64,000 nt of DNA from JAGQOZ01 sp041399205 (GTDB taxonomy: Bacteria; Planctomycetota; Planctomycetia; Pirellulales; Pirellulaceae). Location: assembly GCA_041399205.1 (NCBI GenBank), contig JAWKTK010000034.1, positions 1 through 64,000 on the forward strand, given 5' to 3'. The position numbers were made by a program, and so were the translations under genes. Within the stretch, counting starts at the first letter, position 1; the number at the start of each line of letters is the position of its first letter. The notes beneath the pieces are model-generated. The model worked only from the letters and a program-made list of their open reading frames with translations. It searched no databases and was not told the origin of the DNA. This document shows, piece by piece, positions 18,178 to 26,996 of this stretch.

Positions 18178-19381
18178 CTCGTCCTGTAGATGCCGTACCT
18201 TGACGTGCTGGCTTACCAAATAGCCAGCCGCCTTGGCGAAATCGTATTCGTCAAACATGTTGACCAACACGGTAACCGCGAAACCTTGCCGAGCCAACCC
18301 GCCTAGTGCAATTGCCGTTTCATCGGTCATGCGTCCCACAATGGCGATCACGCTGGCGTCGCGAGGCATCCGGCATTCGGTTTCCAGAATCAGCTGAGGA
18401 AACGTCAGGCCGTTGCCTAATTCCGTTCGCGCCAAGACTTCTCGGATCTGCAGCATGGCGTCCGGTCGATTCGAAGTTCGCACAATCACAGGCCGTAGTC
18501 GATCATTTTCCGTCATCCCTTCCGCCACTTGTTTGGCAGCAGATCGAGTACGAAAGTCGCCGGTCCAGCCCTGAAAGCGAATTCGATCCGCGGCATCTTG
18601 GCCGTTGGTGATGAAGCCTACTTGCTGACGTTGCAGTGACAAGTAGTTGGCCAAAGAAGCGGCGGCGGTGATGGCTAATTCGGGACGAACCGGTCGGTCC
18701 GCCTTGGGATACGCATCGCGATGAAAATCTAACAGGATCGTCGCACCCATGACGGTCGATGGTTCGTAAATCTTGCTGTGCAGCGTGCCTGTCCGCGCCG
18801 TGGCGTGCCAGTGGACTCGGTTCAGCGGATCACCGGCTTGATAGCGGCGGACGCCTGCAATCCGAGTGGGATCTTCAAACAATCGGTGCGTCATGCGAAC
18901 TTCGCCAATGGGACGACGCGATTCAATCCGATATTGCTCCAGCGGCACAATCGTCGGATACACCGTCAAGAAATCAGGCGGCACCCACTTTGTAACGACG
19001 ATGCAAACCAAACAGATCGCCCGTTTCCACCACCGTCGGCCCCAGCTGATAGTAGCCTCGGCGATGGCACTTCAGCTGATACATTAGCGTTCGTTTGGCT
19101 CCGGACGGCAGTAACGCCAACTGCAACCGGCTACCAGTAACTTCCAAGTTCGGCGGACGAAAGAGCAAGGCTGATCGAGCCAACACGTCTTCCACCAAAG
19201 CCCAGGTAATAGGCAGCTTGCCGGTGTTACGATATTCCACAACCACGGCAATTCGATCACCGACATTGGCCGACAACCGATTGCATTCTCGGCGAACTTC
19301 CACCTGTTCGATCCAGCTACGCGTCAAGAATCGCGAAACCAGATAAACCGCGGCCAACGTGTAAAACGCGTACAACAGCAT
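18154..19381 (-). CDS. DUF58 domain protein (one apparent frameshift)
   Basis: DUF58 proteins are membrane-associated and usually sit beside a MoxR ATPase and von Willebrand or transglutaminase proteins; none is nearby here. The ATG at 19381 opens MLLYAFYTLAAVYLVSRFL, one N-terminal membrane segment, followed by a beta-rich region with RRGYYQLGPTVVETGDLFGL. The frame then breaks after HRRYKVGA, near 18981-18983, and continues as PPDFLTVYPTIVPLE with the DUF58 signature YQAGDPLNRVHWHATARTG. Restoring a GC dinucleotide in GGCGGCACCC joins the parts. The 3' end overlaps the tandem duplication at 18110-18177. Confidence 0.82.
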
Positions 19382-19507
19382 GCGAAATCTCGAGTGAACA
19401 ACCGTGCGAACAGAACGATCCTGGATTCGAAAATGGCAAGAGTCGGCCGGTCGTTTCCTGGCCGACAATTGCGCATAGACAAGAATCAGAACGCCAAAAG
19501 ATAGTGG

Positions 19508-20734
19508 TTACCGAACCGCGGCAACACGTCGTCGGAGCTTGCCGATAAGGAGGATCGCGCATCCAATCATCCACCCAGTTCCCGGTTCAGGGACGGCCTG
19601 TGTAGCGACTCGCGGACCAATCTCGTATCCTCCGGCAGTGAATGCGGCGACAAAATCGCTGGTATCGAATTCGCCGTCACCATTCCAGTCGCCGGTTGAC
19701 CAAGTGGAATTTGCCGCGATTCCATCTTCATATTCACCGGCGGTAAAGACGGTGACAAAGTCGCTACTGCTGAATTCGCCGTCCAAATTCGTATCGCCCA
19801 AGTAGGTTCGCAGGACCTGTTCAACCATGAAGATGCGGTCTTCATCGGTAACAGCGGCGTCATTGGTAAGATCAAACGTCGAGTTATTTGTCATTGCGTT
19901 GACTTCGGTTGTTAAGAGGTCAATGTCATTTGCAGTGACCTGGCCGTCGCCGTCAAAGTCTCCCGTCACGCCGCCACCGCCGGGAACAAGCAAATTTGCA
20001 ATTTCGCCTTCAGTAAGTACGTTATCGTAGATTCTTAAGTCATCGATTCGGCCTCCGACCCACTGCCCCTGCGCGAAGCTATAGGTACGGCCGACGGCAT
20101 AGACGTCATCTTCACCATTGTTACCAACGCCATTGTTGAGATCTCGACTATCAGTAAAGGCTTGTGCCAGTTCGCCATTGACGTAGATGGAAACTCCGTC
20201 TATCGACGATACCGTCGCTGCCACGTGGTACCATTCGTCAAAGTCGATCCACGGATCGTCGGTGTCAAGATCGATCACGCCGTTTTTAGTAAAGCGGACT
20301 CGTCCATCATTCCAGATGCCCATGCCCCATCCGTCCGCGTCCCAGTCAATGTCATCGCCAAAGAAGCGGTTCAAACCTGCGTTTGGTTCCGCCAGATCCA
20401 ATTTGAAATCTTGTGTTTCTGAATCCAAGTAGATCCAACTGGCGACCGTGAAATCGTTCGCGAATTCTCGGAACAACTGCGATTCGTCAACATCTAATTG
20501 CCACGAACCATTGTCCTCCAATTCGATGGCCATACCAAATCCTTCCGGTCCCGGAACGCCGTAAACGTGCCCATCGTCCACTGCTTCGGCCGTAATACCG
20601 CTCACCAAGTCGACCAACGGCGAATCAGCCGTTTCCATGTCAAAATGCAAAACCAGTTCGGCCGAACCATTGGACACAACGCCCAACACCAAGCATGCGA
20701 AAACACTCAATGGCAGTCCAGAAATCATTCTCAT
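19508..20734 (-). CDS. LamG-domain, dockerin-like, PEP-CTERM surface protein
   Basis: 408 aa from the ATG at 20734 (GGGAGAT upstream), with a signal peptide ending near SNGSA. Residues about 25-245 form a LamG/concanavalin-like carbohydrate-binding domain (VASWIYLDS, WYHVAATVSSIDGVSIYVNG, GGRIDDLRIYDNVL). Calcium-loop repeats follow: DFDGDGQVTANDIDLL, DTNLDGEFSSSDFV and DWNGDGEFDTSDFV. The C-terminus is a PEP-CTERM sorting signal: VPEPGTGW, a hydrophobic stretch and KLRRR. It should be exported and processed at the envelope by an exosortase, which is not in this window. Confidence 0.88.
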   Translation of the reverse strand: MRMISGLPLSVFACLVLGVVSNGSAELVLHFDMETADSPLVDLVSGITAEAVDDGHVYGVPGPEGFGMAIELEDNGSWQLDVDESQLFREFANDFTVASWIYLDSETQDFKLDLAEPNAGLNRFFGDDIDWDADGWGMGIWNDGRVRFTKNGVIDLDTDDPWIDFDEWYHVAATVSSIDGVSIYVNGELAQAFTDSRDLNNGVGNNGEDDVYAVGRTYSFAQGQWVGGRIDDLRIYDNVLTEGEIANLLVPGGGGVTGDFDGDGQVTANDIDLLTTEVNAMTNNSTFDLTNDAAVTDEDRIFMVEQVLRTYLGDTNLDGEFSSSDFVTVFTAGEYEDGIAANSTWSTGDWNGDGEFDTSDFVAAFTAGGYEIGPRVATQAVPEPGTGWMIGCAILLIGKLRRRVAAVR

Positions 20735-21042
20735 CACAATATCTCCCAAGAACTCAAACACTTTATCCATCCACATCGCTGGCGATTGAATACCGCCGTG
20801 CATGCTCCAGATTTTAGCGAAATGAAACTCGCAAGGCGAACAGGCACGTGAGTGCTAAGCGAGTTAGAAGCGTGCCGAGCCATCAAGCACACACAAATGC
20901 TTGATCGTTGTGACAAGAATTCCGAACGACCAAGCATACGGACAACAACCAGATTACGAAAAAAGCCTGACGTTTTTCGCCAGGCTGTCGCGATTATTGA
21001 ACGAAACGCGATGGGCGTTTCGCTGGTAGCATTCACTTCGTC
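20735..21042. other. Intergenic region with terminator
   Basis: 308 bases holding the promoter side of the LamG gene and the terminator at 20964-20986. Nothing gene-like was recognised. Confidence 0.4.
20957..20986 (-). terminator. Intrinsic terminator of the sugar operon
   Basis: On the minus strand AGCCTG (20986-20981) pairs with CAGGCT (20969-20964), with two more inner pairs and a loop of A residues. Six T residues follow directly. It lies 60-80 bases after the stop of the Gfo/Idh/MocA gene at 21043. Confidence 0.8.
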
Positions 21043-22179
21043 TTAGACGTTGTGCCAACTGCGGTCTTTGGCGCTGGCCAGGACGGCATCGCATACTTTT
21101 TGCGTTTCCAACGCGTCGCGGAACGTCGGGCTGGACGGTTTGCCAGACGAAAGGCCTTCGATAAAATCGGCCACTTGATGGACAAAGGTGTGTTCGTAAC
21201 CAATCTGTAAACCAGGCACCCACCACTTGTCCATGTACGGCATGTCGCCATCCGTAACGTGAACCGAATGCCAGCCTCGGATCAGCGAATCATCATGGTG
21301 GTCAAAGTAGTTCAGGCGATGCAGATCGTGCAGGTCCCAAGAAATGGAGGCGTTTTCACCATTGATTTCGAATGTGTACAACGCCTTGTGGCCTCGAGCG
21401 TATCGAGTCGATTCGAATAGCCCCAGCGAACCGTTGTTAAAGTGGCACAGAAACGCACACGCGTCATCAATACCAACTTTCTTCTTTTCGCCCGTCTCCG
21501 TGTGAACTCGTTCTTTAATGAACGTTTCCGTCATTGCCGAAACGTCGGCGATGCCACCATTCAACCATAGGGCCGTGTCGATACAGTGCGCCAACAGGTC
21601 GCCTGTCACGCCGCTACCAGCCGCATCGACGTCTAGTCGCCACAGTGCGTTGCCGCCTTGAGGCAGATCAGCGGAGATGGTCCAGTCTTGCAAAAAGTTG
21701 GCTCGATAATGAAAAATCTTGCCCAAGCGACCTTCGTCAATCAGCTGTTTGGCCAGCGTCACCGCAGGCACTCGGCGATAGTTGTACCACACCATGTTGG
21801 CCACGCCCGCCTTTTCCACTGCCTGACACATTTCTTCGCCTTCGGCGGTGTTCATGGACAGCGGCTTTTCACACAAGATCATCTTGCCGGCCTTGGCTGC
21901 TTCCATAGCCATCTCTTTGTGCAAGTTATTGGGCGTGCAGATGTCGACCACATCAATGTCGTCTCGAGCGATCATTTTGCGCCAGTCAGTTTCAATCGAT
22001 TCATAGCCCCATTGATCAGCGAACTTCTGCACGGCTTCTTCGTTCCGAGCACACGCCGCCTTCAATACGGGTTGATATTCCAGGTCGAAGAAGTTGCCCA
22101 CTTTGCGATACGCGTTCGAATGGGTTCGCCCCATAAAGCCGTAGCCGATCATGCCAATGTTCAGTGGTTTCTTTGCCAT
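21043..22179 (-). CDS. Gfo/Idh/MocA family oxidoreductase
   Basis: 378 aa NAD(P)-dependent sugar or cyclitol dehydrogenase. The N-terminal Rossmann fold has GMIGYGFMGRTHSNAY, then DIDVVDICTPNNLHKEMA and the family hallmark CEKPLSMN. The substrate-domain His/Asp region includes DAAGSGVTGDLLAHCIDTALWL. It is probably last in a minus-strand operon with a TIM-barrel isomerase and a cupin protein, so it may oxidise a sugar handled by those two enzymes. The exact substrate is not predictable. Confidence 0.9.
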   Translation of the reverse strand: MAKKPLNIGMIGYGFMGRTHSNAYRKVGNFFDLEYQPVLKAACARNEEAVQKFADQWGYESIETDWRKMIARDDIDVVDICTPNNLHKEMAMEAAKAGKMILCEKPLSMNTAEGEEMCQAVEKAGVANMVWYNYRRVPAVTLAKQLIDEGRLGKIFHYRANFLQDWTISADLPQGGNALWRLDVDAAGSGVTGDLLAHCIDTALWLNGGIADVSAMTETFIKERVHTETGEKKKVGIDDACAFLCHFNNGSLGLFESTRYARGHKALYTFEINGENASISWDLHDLHRLNYFDHHDDSLIRGWHSVHVTDGDMPYMDKWWVPGLQIGYEHTFVHQVADFIEGLSSGKPSSPTFRDALETQKVCDAVLASAKDRSWHNV

Positions 22180-22245
22180 TGTGATTTCTTTCTTTGTTTA
22201 TTGTGGGTTGCGAACGAATATTCGCTTATGTTTTTCAGAGCCTGA

Positions 22246-22321
22246 CGCGTGGTCCTAGCCCGACGCGTGAGCGAGGGACCACGCGAAAATTCCGCTTTCC
22301 CATCGCTTACGCTTCGGGCTA
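22246..22321. repeat. Nested imperfect palindromes between operon genes
   Basis: CGCGTGGTCC (22246-22255) is inverted as GGACCACGCG (22276-22285). The 18 bases at 22256-22273 (TAGCCCGACGCGTGAGCG) are inverted with two mismatches at 22304-22321. It looks like a mobile or iterated intergenic palindrome, not a simple terminator. Confidence 0.65.
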
Positions 22322-22376
22322 GGATCTGCTCGCTGACGCTTCACGCTCGGAAATCCAGGACCGTGGCCGACGACGA

Positions 22377-23399
22377 CTATGCGTCCCAACCATGAGCGTC
22401 ACGAACTTTGATCATGGCATCAAGAATCGTGTTCCAAGTATTGCCATCTTCCAACATCGAATTCGGGAACATGCAACCATCCCAGCAAATGTGCTGGATG
22501 CCTCGAGCCGCCGCGTCTTTTAGCCAGTAACCAGAACATTTCACAATGTCCAGTTTTCCGTTGGGGTCATCGGCCGGGCAATGCTTGCCGGTCTTGTCGT
22601 GCGAACCAGATCCGTGCACTTGTCCGTCGTTCTGAGCCACATGGAAATCAATCGTCCATGGACGAAGTGCGTCGGTCATCTTTTCATAAGCGGCCCAGAA
22701 TTCTTCGTCGCTGTAGCCGTCATGTAGCAAGGCGTGTTCCGGCGCGTTATAGCCCATCAGGTACAGATAGGTATGAGCCAAATCGGCTTGGAAGCCCAGC
22801 GTATCGGGCATGCCCACTTCTTCCAATAAGTTCAGCATGTCTTTCCAGCTGTGCATACCGGCCCAACAGATTTCACCTTCGGCCGCCAAACGTTCTCCAT
22901 TGTCTGCGGCGATCTTGGCAGCCGCTTTGAACGTCTTGGCGATTTTGGTGGTGTTGGCTTTGGCATCGGACCGCCATTTTTCGACACCAAATTCGGCGGA
23001 ATCGATACGAATCACGCCGTATTCGCGAACTCCATGTTCGTTGAAAATCCTGGCAATCCGACACGCCTTTTCGACCGCCAGCAAGAACTTGTCCGAATTT
23101 TCGCCCATGGCCGAATCACCTACCGTACCCGGCCAAATCGGAGCTACCAGCGAACCGACTTTCAGGTTCTTGCTGGCAATCAGATCGGCAATCTGGCGAA
23201 TTTCATCGTCCGACGCATCGGGATCGGTGTGTGGCAAGAACAAGAAGTAATCGATGCCTTCAAATTTCTGACCGTTCACTTCGGCGTTGGCGGTCAATTC
23301 CAACATGCGTTCCAAACTAATCGGCGGATGGTCGGTGCCTTCTTCCTTACCGACCAAGCCGGGCCACATGGCGTTATGCAGTTTGGGCAGAGTGCTCAT
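22377..23399 (-). CDS. Sugar phosphate isomerase/epimerase-like TIM barrel
   Basis: 340 aa xylose-isomerase-like TIM-barrel protein. Conserved elements include FEGIDYFLFLPHTDPD, a metal-binding Glu in AAEGEICWAGMHSW, and Asp/His in LGFQADLAHTYLYL and PWTIDFHVAQNDG. These fit the divalent-metal site of the AP endonuclease 2 superfamily. There is no signal peptide, so it acts in the cytoplasm, unlike the Tat-exported relative at 56683. Neighbours on the same strand are a cupin protein upstream and a Gfo/Idh/MocA dehydrogenase downstream. It probably isomerises or epimerises a keto sugar or inositol derivative. Confidence 0.85.
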   Translation of the reverse strand: MSTLPKLHNAMWPGLVGKEEGTDHPPISLERMLELTANAEVNGQKFEGIDYFLFLPHTDPDASDDEIRQIADLIASKNLKVGSLVAPIWPGTVGDSAMGENSDKFLLAVEKACRIARIFNEHGVREYGVIRIDSAEFGVEKWRSDAKANTTKIAKTFKAAAKIAADNGERLAAEGEICWAGMHSWKDMLNLLEEVGMPDTLGFQADLAHTYLYLMGYNAPEHALLHDGYSDEEFWAAYEKMTDALRPWTIDFHVAQNDGQVHGSGSHDKTGKHCPADDPNGKLDIVKCSGYWLKDAAARGIQHICWDGCMFPNSMLEDGNTWNTILDAMIKVRDAHGWDA

Positions 23400-23439
23400 G
23401 GTTCGAATCCTTTGTAGGGCTAATTGAGTTTGCTGAGTT

Positions 23440-23495
23440 CATCACGACGGAGCGTGATGAGTACTTGTTTGTCTGGGGTCATCACGACGGAGCGT
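23440..23495. repeat. Direct repeat of a 16-base word
   Basis: CATCACGACGGAGCGT occurs at 23440-23455 and 23480-23495, 40 bases apart, between the cupin and TIM-barrel genes. The first copy continues into GATGA, making a TCATCAC...GTGATGA dyad. Confidence 0.7.
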
Positions 23496-23512
23496 AGGTG
23501 AGTAATAAGGTG

Positions 23513-24754
23513 TTATTTGCGGTAATCTCCGACGTTGGGCACGCTGGCGAATGTATCCGGACCGAAGTATCGCAAACTTACCAGCGGTTCCGAGCCGGTG
23601 TTTTCTACTTCCACGCCGGCGGTGGCTGCTTCGTGGGAAATGAAGACTTCGTCCGATGTCTCTTGTCCAAAGCGAATCATGGCCGGCGTTTGCAGCGGAA
23701 GCTTACCAATCCGCCCCGAACCCTGCACCGTAATCCAGCCACTCGCGCCGCCATCTTTGATGGTGCATTTCGCGCCTGGTTCTAAAGTGAGTTCTCGAGC
23801 AGAAAACAGTTGCTTGCCGTCCACCAAACCGTAAACAATCCATAGGTCCGTCCAGCCCGGGCCCGAGTCCGCCACGATGGGTTCCAAATAGTTGTGTTCT
23901 TTGAAATGGGTGTCGACATTCTTGTCCCAATCCAATTGGCCAATAATAAAGTCCAAGTCATTGTGCTTGTCTTCCGGCATGTCTTTCACTAGCAACGACC
24001 ATGGTACTTCGCGGCCTTCGACCAACGATTGGTACATGCCAAACACGTCGCTGCCCCATTGTGGTTCGTACGTACAGAGCGAACCGGGCGCGTGCAAAAC
24101 GCCTGGCGGAATCAACCAACCGGTGCCTCGTTGCAAGCGATACGCTTTGGACAAATCCAGAATCCCATTGTCACCTCGATGCCAGTTTTCCAAACACGTG
24201 CGAAGTTGATCTTTGGTAGTGCCTGGTTCCAATCCCATGAACGTGTAGGCAAAGTTGTTGTCTACGTTGTTCATTTGGGGCGAAAAGTAATAACTTTCCG
24301 GCTTGCCTTCCTGACCGACCAATGCGGCGTCTTCGGCCGATTGGTGCATATGATGAGGAATCGGGCCCATGTTATCGAAGAATTTAGAATAGACGGGCCA
24401 ACGGTTGTACTGGTCGAACATGGCCCTGCCGATGATTCGCGCGCCCATTTCTGCGACCGAATCTTTCAACAAGAAGTGTTGGCCTTCAAACGAAACAAAG
24501 CTCTGTCCTTCATGCCACACTCGACCTTCATTCGCCGCGTCGGTAGTGCTGCCAAACCAACGTTCGTCAATTCCGCCTCGATGAGCACCGTAGGCGTACC
24601 AATCATGCGGATGCAGTTTGATACGTTTGCCAGGGTGCAGAAAGCTACGAGGAACCCAAGTGGGAGTCAGACGCAAGATGCCTTCGCCCACCTCCATCGC
24701 TCGCTCCAAAATCGGTGCTACGCTATCGCCTTTGACTACGTTGGGTTCGATCAT
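23513..24754 (-). CDS. Cupin-type protein, mannose-6-phosphate isomerase-like
   Basis: 413 aa from the ATG at 24754 (GGAG 11 bases upstream). Two cupin-like halves can be seen. The first has HPGKRIKLHPHDWYAYGAHRGG and later GPIPHHMHQSAED. The second carries GTGWLIPPGVLHAPGSL. The His-rich motifs could hold a metal, as in phosphomannose isomerases and related cupins. It is the first gene of a minus-strand run with a TIM-barrel isomerase and a dehydrogenase, which suggests sugar interconversion. No signal peptide is seen. The enzymatic reaction is not established. Confidence 0.75.
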   Translation of the reverse strand: MIEPNVVKGDSVAPILERAMEVGEGILRLTPTWVPRSFLHPGKRIKLHPHDWYAYGAHRGGIDERWFGSTTDAANEGRVWHEGQSFVSFEGQHFLLKDSVAEMGARIIGRAMFDQYNRWPVYSKFFDNMGPIPHHMHQSAEDAALVGQEGKPESYYFSPQMNNVDNNFAYTFMGLEPGTTKDQLRTCLENWHRGDNGILDLSKAYRLQRGTGWLIPPGVLHAPGSLCTYEPQWGSDVFGMYQSLVEGREVPWSLLVKDMPEDKHNDLDFIIGQLDWDKNVDTHFKEHNYLEPIVADSGPGWTDLWIVYGLVDGKQLFSARELTLEPGAKCTIKDGGASGWITVQGSGRIGKLPLQTPAMIRFGQETSDEVFISHEAATAGVEVENTGSEPLVSLRYFGPDTFASVPNVGDYRK

Positions 24755-25058
24755 TGCTGGAATGACTCCTGTATTGAGGTGGGGTCGGCAAACCGAGCCG
24801 ACAAAGTGTGCGGGCGAACCGCCATACAACTTGGATTGGGCTAACTGCTTTGGTACCAATAGGTTCCCAAATGGAATCCCATGTTTTATTCGCTTTTGCC
24901 TTCTCAAGCAAGTAAACTCGACCGGCCCACAAACTCGTTTCCCGCTGGAAAATGCGAGTTAGGCAGAAAACGCACGCTAGGCCAAAACGCCGAGTTAACT
25001 CGGGAATTCGCTCGGTCCTGGGCAAGATTGGGGGCTGAGGATGTATTTGCGGCGAGTC
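24755..25058. other. Intergenic region with a short perfect palindrome
   Basis: 304 bases, probably including the promoter of the sugar operon. It contains the 12-base palindrome CGAGTTAACTCG at 24991-25002 and several nearby GAGTT/AACTC words, a possible operator. No gene was recognised. Confidence 0.35.
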
Positions 25059-25271
25059 CTAACCGATTCCGTGTCCATCAAGCAAACTCCGCAGAGCATC
25101 ATTACTCCCGTGCTGTTGCGTCCACTCGCGAATGTAGTCCCAGTCTAGTGAATTTCGGTGAAACGTGATGATGTTCTCGACGTCATCCAAATCCTTCGGC
25201 CGCGCCCATCGCAGTTTGGTGACAATGACGTCTTCGGGTGTAGGCAGCCAGACGTCCGTCGCGTCTGTCAC
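25059..25271 (-). CDS. C-terminal fragment of a nucleotidyltransferase-like protein
   Basis: 70 aa, GTG start at 25271 overlapping the upstream stop as GTGA. The sequence DVWLPTPEDVIVTKLRWAR, then KDLDDVENIITF and LDWDYIREWTQQHG, resembles the C-terminal part of AbiEii/DUF6036-type nucleotidyltransferases. The usual N-terminal catalytic domain (GGS...DxD) is missing, although the open frame runs upstream to 25466 in unrelated-looking sequence. Either this is a remnant after an internal deletion, or it is a short stand-alone protein. It is paired with the small gene just upstream, as in intact modules. Confidence 0.55.
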   Translation of the reverse strand: MTDATDVWLPTPEDVIVTKLRWARPKDLDDVENIITFHRNSLDWDYIREWTQQHGSNDALRSLLDGHGIG

Positions 25272-25536
25272 TTGTTCAGCCTCTGTTGTACTTTTTCGTA
25301 CTCTCGCAAACGAGTCTGACGAAGCCGTTCCTTCAAAATCTGCAGCAGCTCGTCTTCGCTGAGTTCTGGATTCGCATGTCGAATTCCAGCAATCGAGTGC
25401 GGCACGCCATATCAAACAGTCGAGCGCCCGCGAGAAACCGATCTTCGTCCGACATGGCCTGTGCACGAAGCAGCCGTTCTTGCCGTTCGGCCTGTTCGTA
25501 TTTCATCTTGGCGGAATCCGAGTCGCTTTGTCGCAC
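25268..25536 (-). CDS. Small protein paired with the nucleotidyltransferase fragment (one apparent frameshift)
   Basis: GTG start at 25536. The first part reads KYEQAERQERLLRAQAMSDE and then FLAGARLFDMACR. After a one-base loss near 25399 it continues as HSIAGIRHANPELSED and ends in REYEKVQQRLNK with a TGA at 25268. Restoring one G in the run at 25399 gives about 90 aa, helical and charged. Similar small proteins precede nucleotidyltransferase genes in planctomycetes and cyanobacteria, which is why I join the two pieces. Function is unknown. Confidence 0.55.
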
Positions 25537-25563
25537 ACGTCACCTCGTTGCTGTCAGTTGCCT

Positions 25564-26568
25564 TTAGCCGTTCAGCCACTTGGCCGCGTCGATGGCAAAA
25601 TAGGTCAGAATGCCGTCGGCACCAGCGCGTTTGAACGCCAGTAAACTTTCCAACATCGTTTTTTCTCTGTCCAGCCAACCTTTCTCCGCCGCCGCCGCCA
25701 GCATGGCATATTCGCCACTGACTTGATAAGCGAACGTGGGTGCCGCATAAGTCTCTTTGATGCGACGCACAATGTCCAAATACGGCAGACCCGGCTTGAC
25801 CATCACCATGTCAGCTCCTTCCTGCAGATCCAAGCCGACTTCGCGAATCGCTTCGTCGGAATTGGCTGGGTCCATCTGGTACGTCTTCTTGTCACCCGAT
25901 CCCAGATTTCCGGACGAACCGACTGCGTCACGAAACGGACCATAAAATGCCGACGCATACTTGGCAGCGTACGCCATGATCTGCACATGTTGGAATCCTT
26001 CTGCATCCAGCGTCTGACGAATACGTCCTATTCGGCCATCCATCATGTCAGACGGCGCAATGATGTCGCATCCTGCCTTCGCTTGAACGATGGCCTGCTG
26101 GCAAAGGACTTCATTGGTTTCGTCATTCGCCACGTAGCCGTCAATCACCAAACCGTCTTGTCCGTGACTGGAGTAGGGATCGAGTGCTACGTCGCAGATC
26201 ACGCCAATGGCATCGCCAAACTTCTGCTTGATGGCACGAACCGAACGACAGATCAGATTGTCCGGATTCACCGCTTCTTCCGCACCGGGCGTTTTCAGCG
26301 AAGCATCCGTCGCCGGAAAGATGGCAATCGCCGGTATGCCCAGCGAAACCGCTTCATCCACTTCTTGTAACAGCAGATCAACAGACAGACGAAAAACGCC
26401 CGGCATTGATGCGATGGGCGTGCGTTGATTAGCACCTTCATGCACAAAGACCGGCCAAATCAAATCGTCCACTCGCAAGTGGTTTTCTCGGACCAAGCGC
26501 CGAGTCCATTCCGTGGTACGATTGCGTCGGAGCCGAGTACCCGGAAACATTCCGTATGGAGTTGTCAT
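25564..26568 (-). CDS. hemB: Delta-aminolevulinic acid dehydratase (porphobilinogen synthase)
   Basis: 334 aa from the ATG at 26568. It condenses two 5-aminolevulinate molecules into porphobilinogen in tetrapyrrole synthesis. The two active-site lysines are Lys203 (AAKYASAFYG) and Lys258 (MVMVKPGLPY). The region around residues 125-139 reads CDVALDPYSSHGQDG, lacking the three-cysteine zinc site, so the enzyme is likely of the magnesium-responsive type. The open frame continues to 26652, but family alignment favours MTTPYGMFPGTRLRR as the N-terminus. It stands alone, with the remnant module downstream. Confidence 0.95.
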   Translation of the reverse strand: MTTPYGMFPGTRLRRNRTTEWTRRLVRENHLRVDDLIWPVFVHEGANQRTPIASMPGVFRLSVDLLLQEVDEAVSLGIPAIAIFPATDASLKTPGAEEAVNPDNLICRSVRAIKQKFGDAIGVICDVALDPYSSHGQDGLVIDGYVANDETNEVLCQQAIVQAKAGCDIIAPSDMMDGRIGRIRQTLDAEGFQHVQIMAYAAKYASAFYGPFRDAVGSSGNLGSGDKKTYQMDPANSDEAIREVGLDLQEGADMVMVKPGLPYLDIVRRIKETYAAPTFAYQVSGEYAMLAAAAEKGWLDREKTMLESLLAFKRAGADGILTYFAIDAAKWLNG

Positions 26569-26996
26569 CTTCGTGTCTCGTTGATTCCTGGATTGCTGCG
26601 AAGCTCCGCCGCTGGGCATACGGAATGCGGAAAGATTCGCTTTCGAAGGCAAATTACCGCCAACGCCTTATTAACGGATCTAAGACGCGACGTTTCGTGG
26701 TACTAGCGTAATGACCGAATTCGTATTTGGCTACCGGCAGTGGAGCATGGGCCCATGCTACGACAATGGAGCATGGGCCCATGGCCCGTGGATTCTGCGT
26801 TTTGCAGGTTGCTAGCATGGGCAGCGGCCATACTAACCTGGGCCCAGAGGTTAACACCGGCCAATACGACGAGGCTAACACGGGCCATGGGCCCATGCTA
26901 CAGCAGTGGAGCATGGGCCCATGCTACAGATGATCGACGCTGGCATGTCCCATTGGGAGAGTCTTCCGTTTGCGGAATGCGAATCCGAAGAGAGAA
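26569..26996. other. Intergenic region holding a palindrome cluster
   Basis: 428 bases divergent from hemB. Most of it is the palindrome cluster described separately. Open frames running through it are by-products of the repeats. Confidence 0.5.
26738..26927. repeat. Cluster of GCATGGGCCCATGC palindromes
   Basis: Exact copies of the 14-base palindrome lie at 26745-26758 and 26911-26924. One-mismatch copies lie at 26771-26784 and 26885-26898. A related dyad, AACCTGGGCCCAGAGGTT, is at 26835-26852. The outer copies share longer flanks (CAGTGGA before, CTAC after), so the 190-base block is itself bounded by a repeat. Confidence 0.85.
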
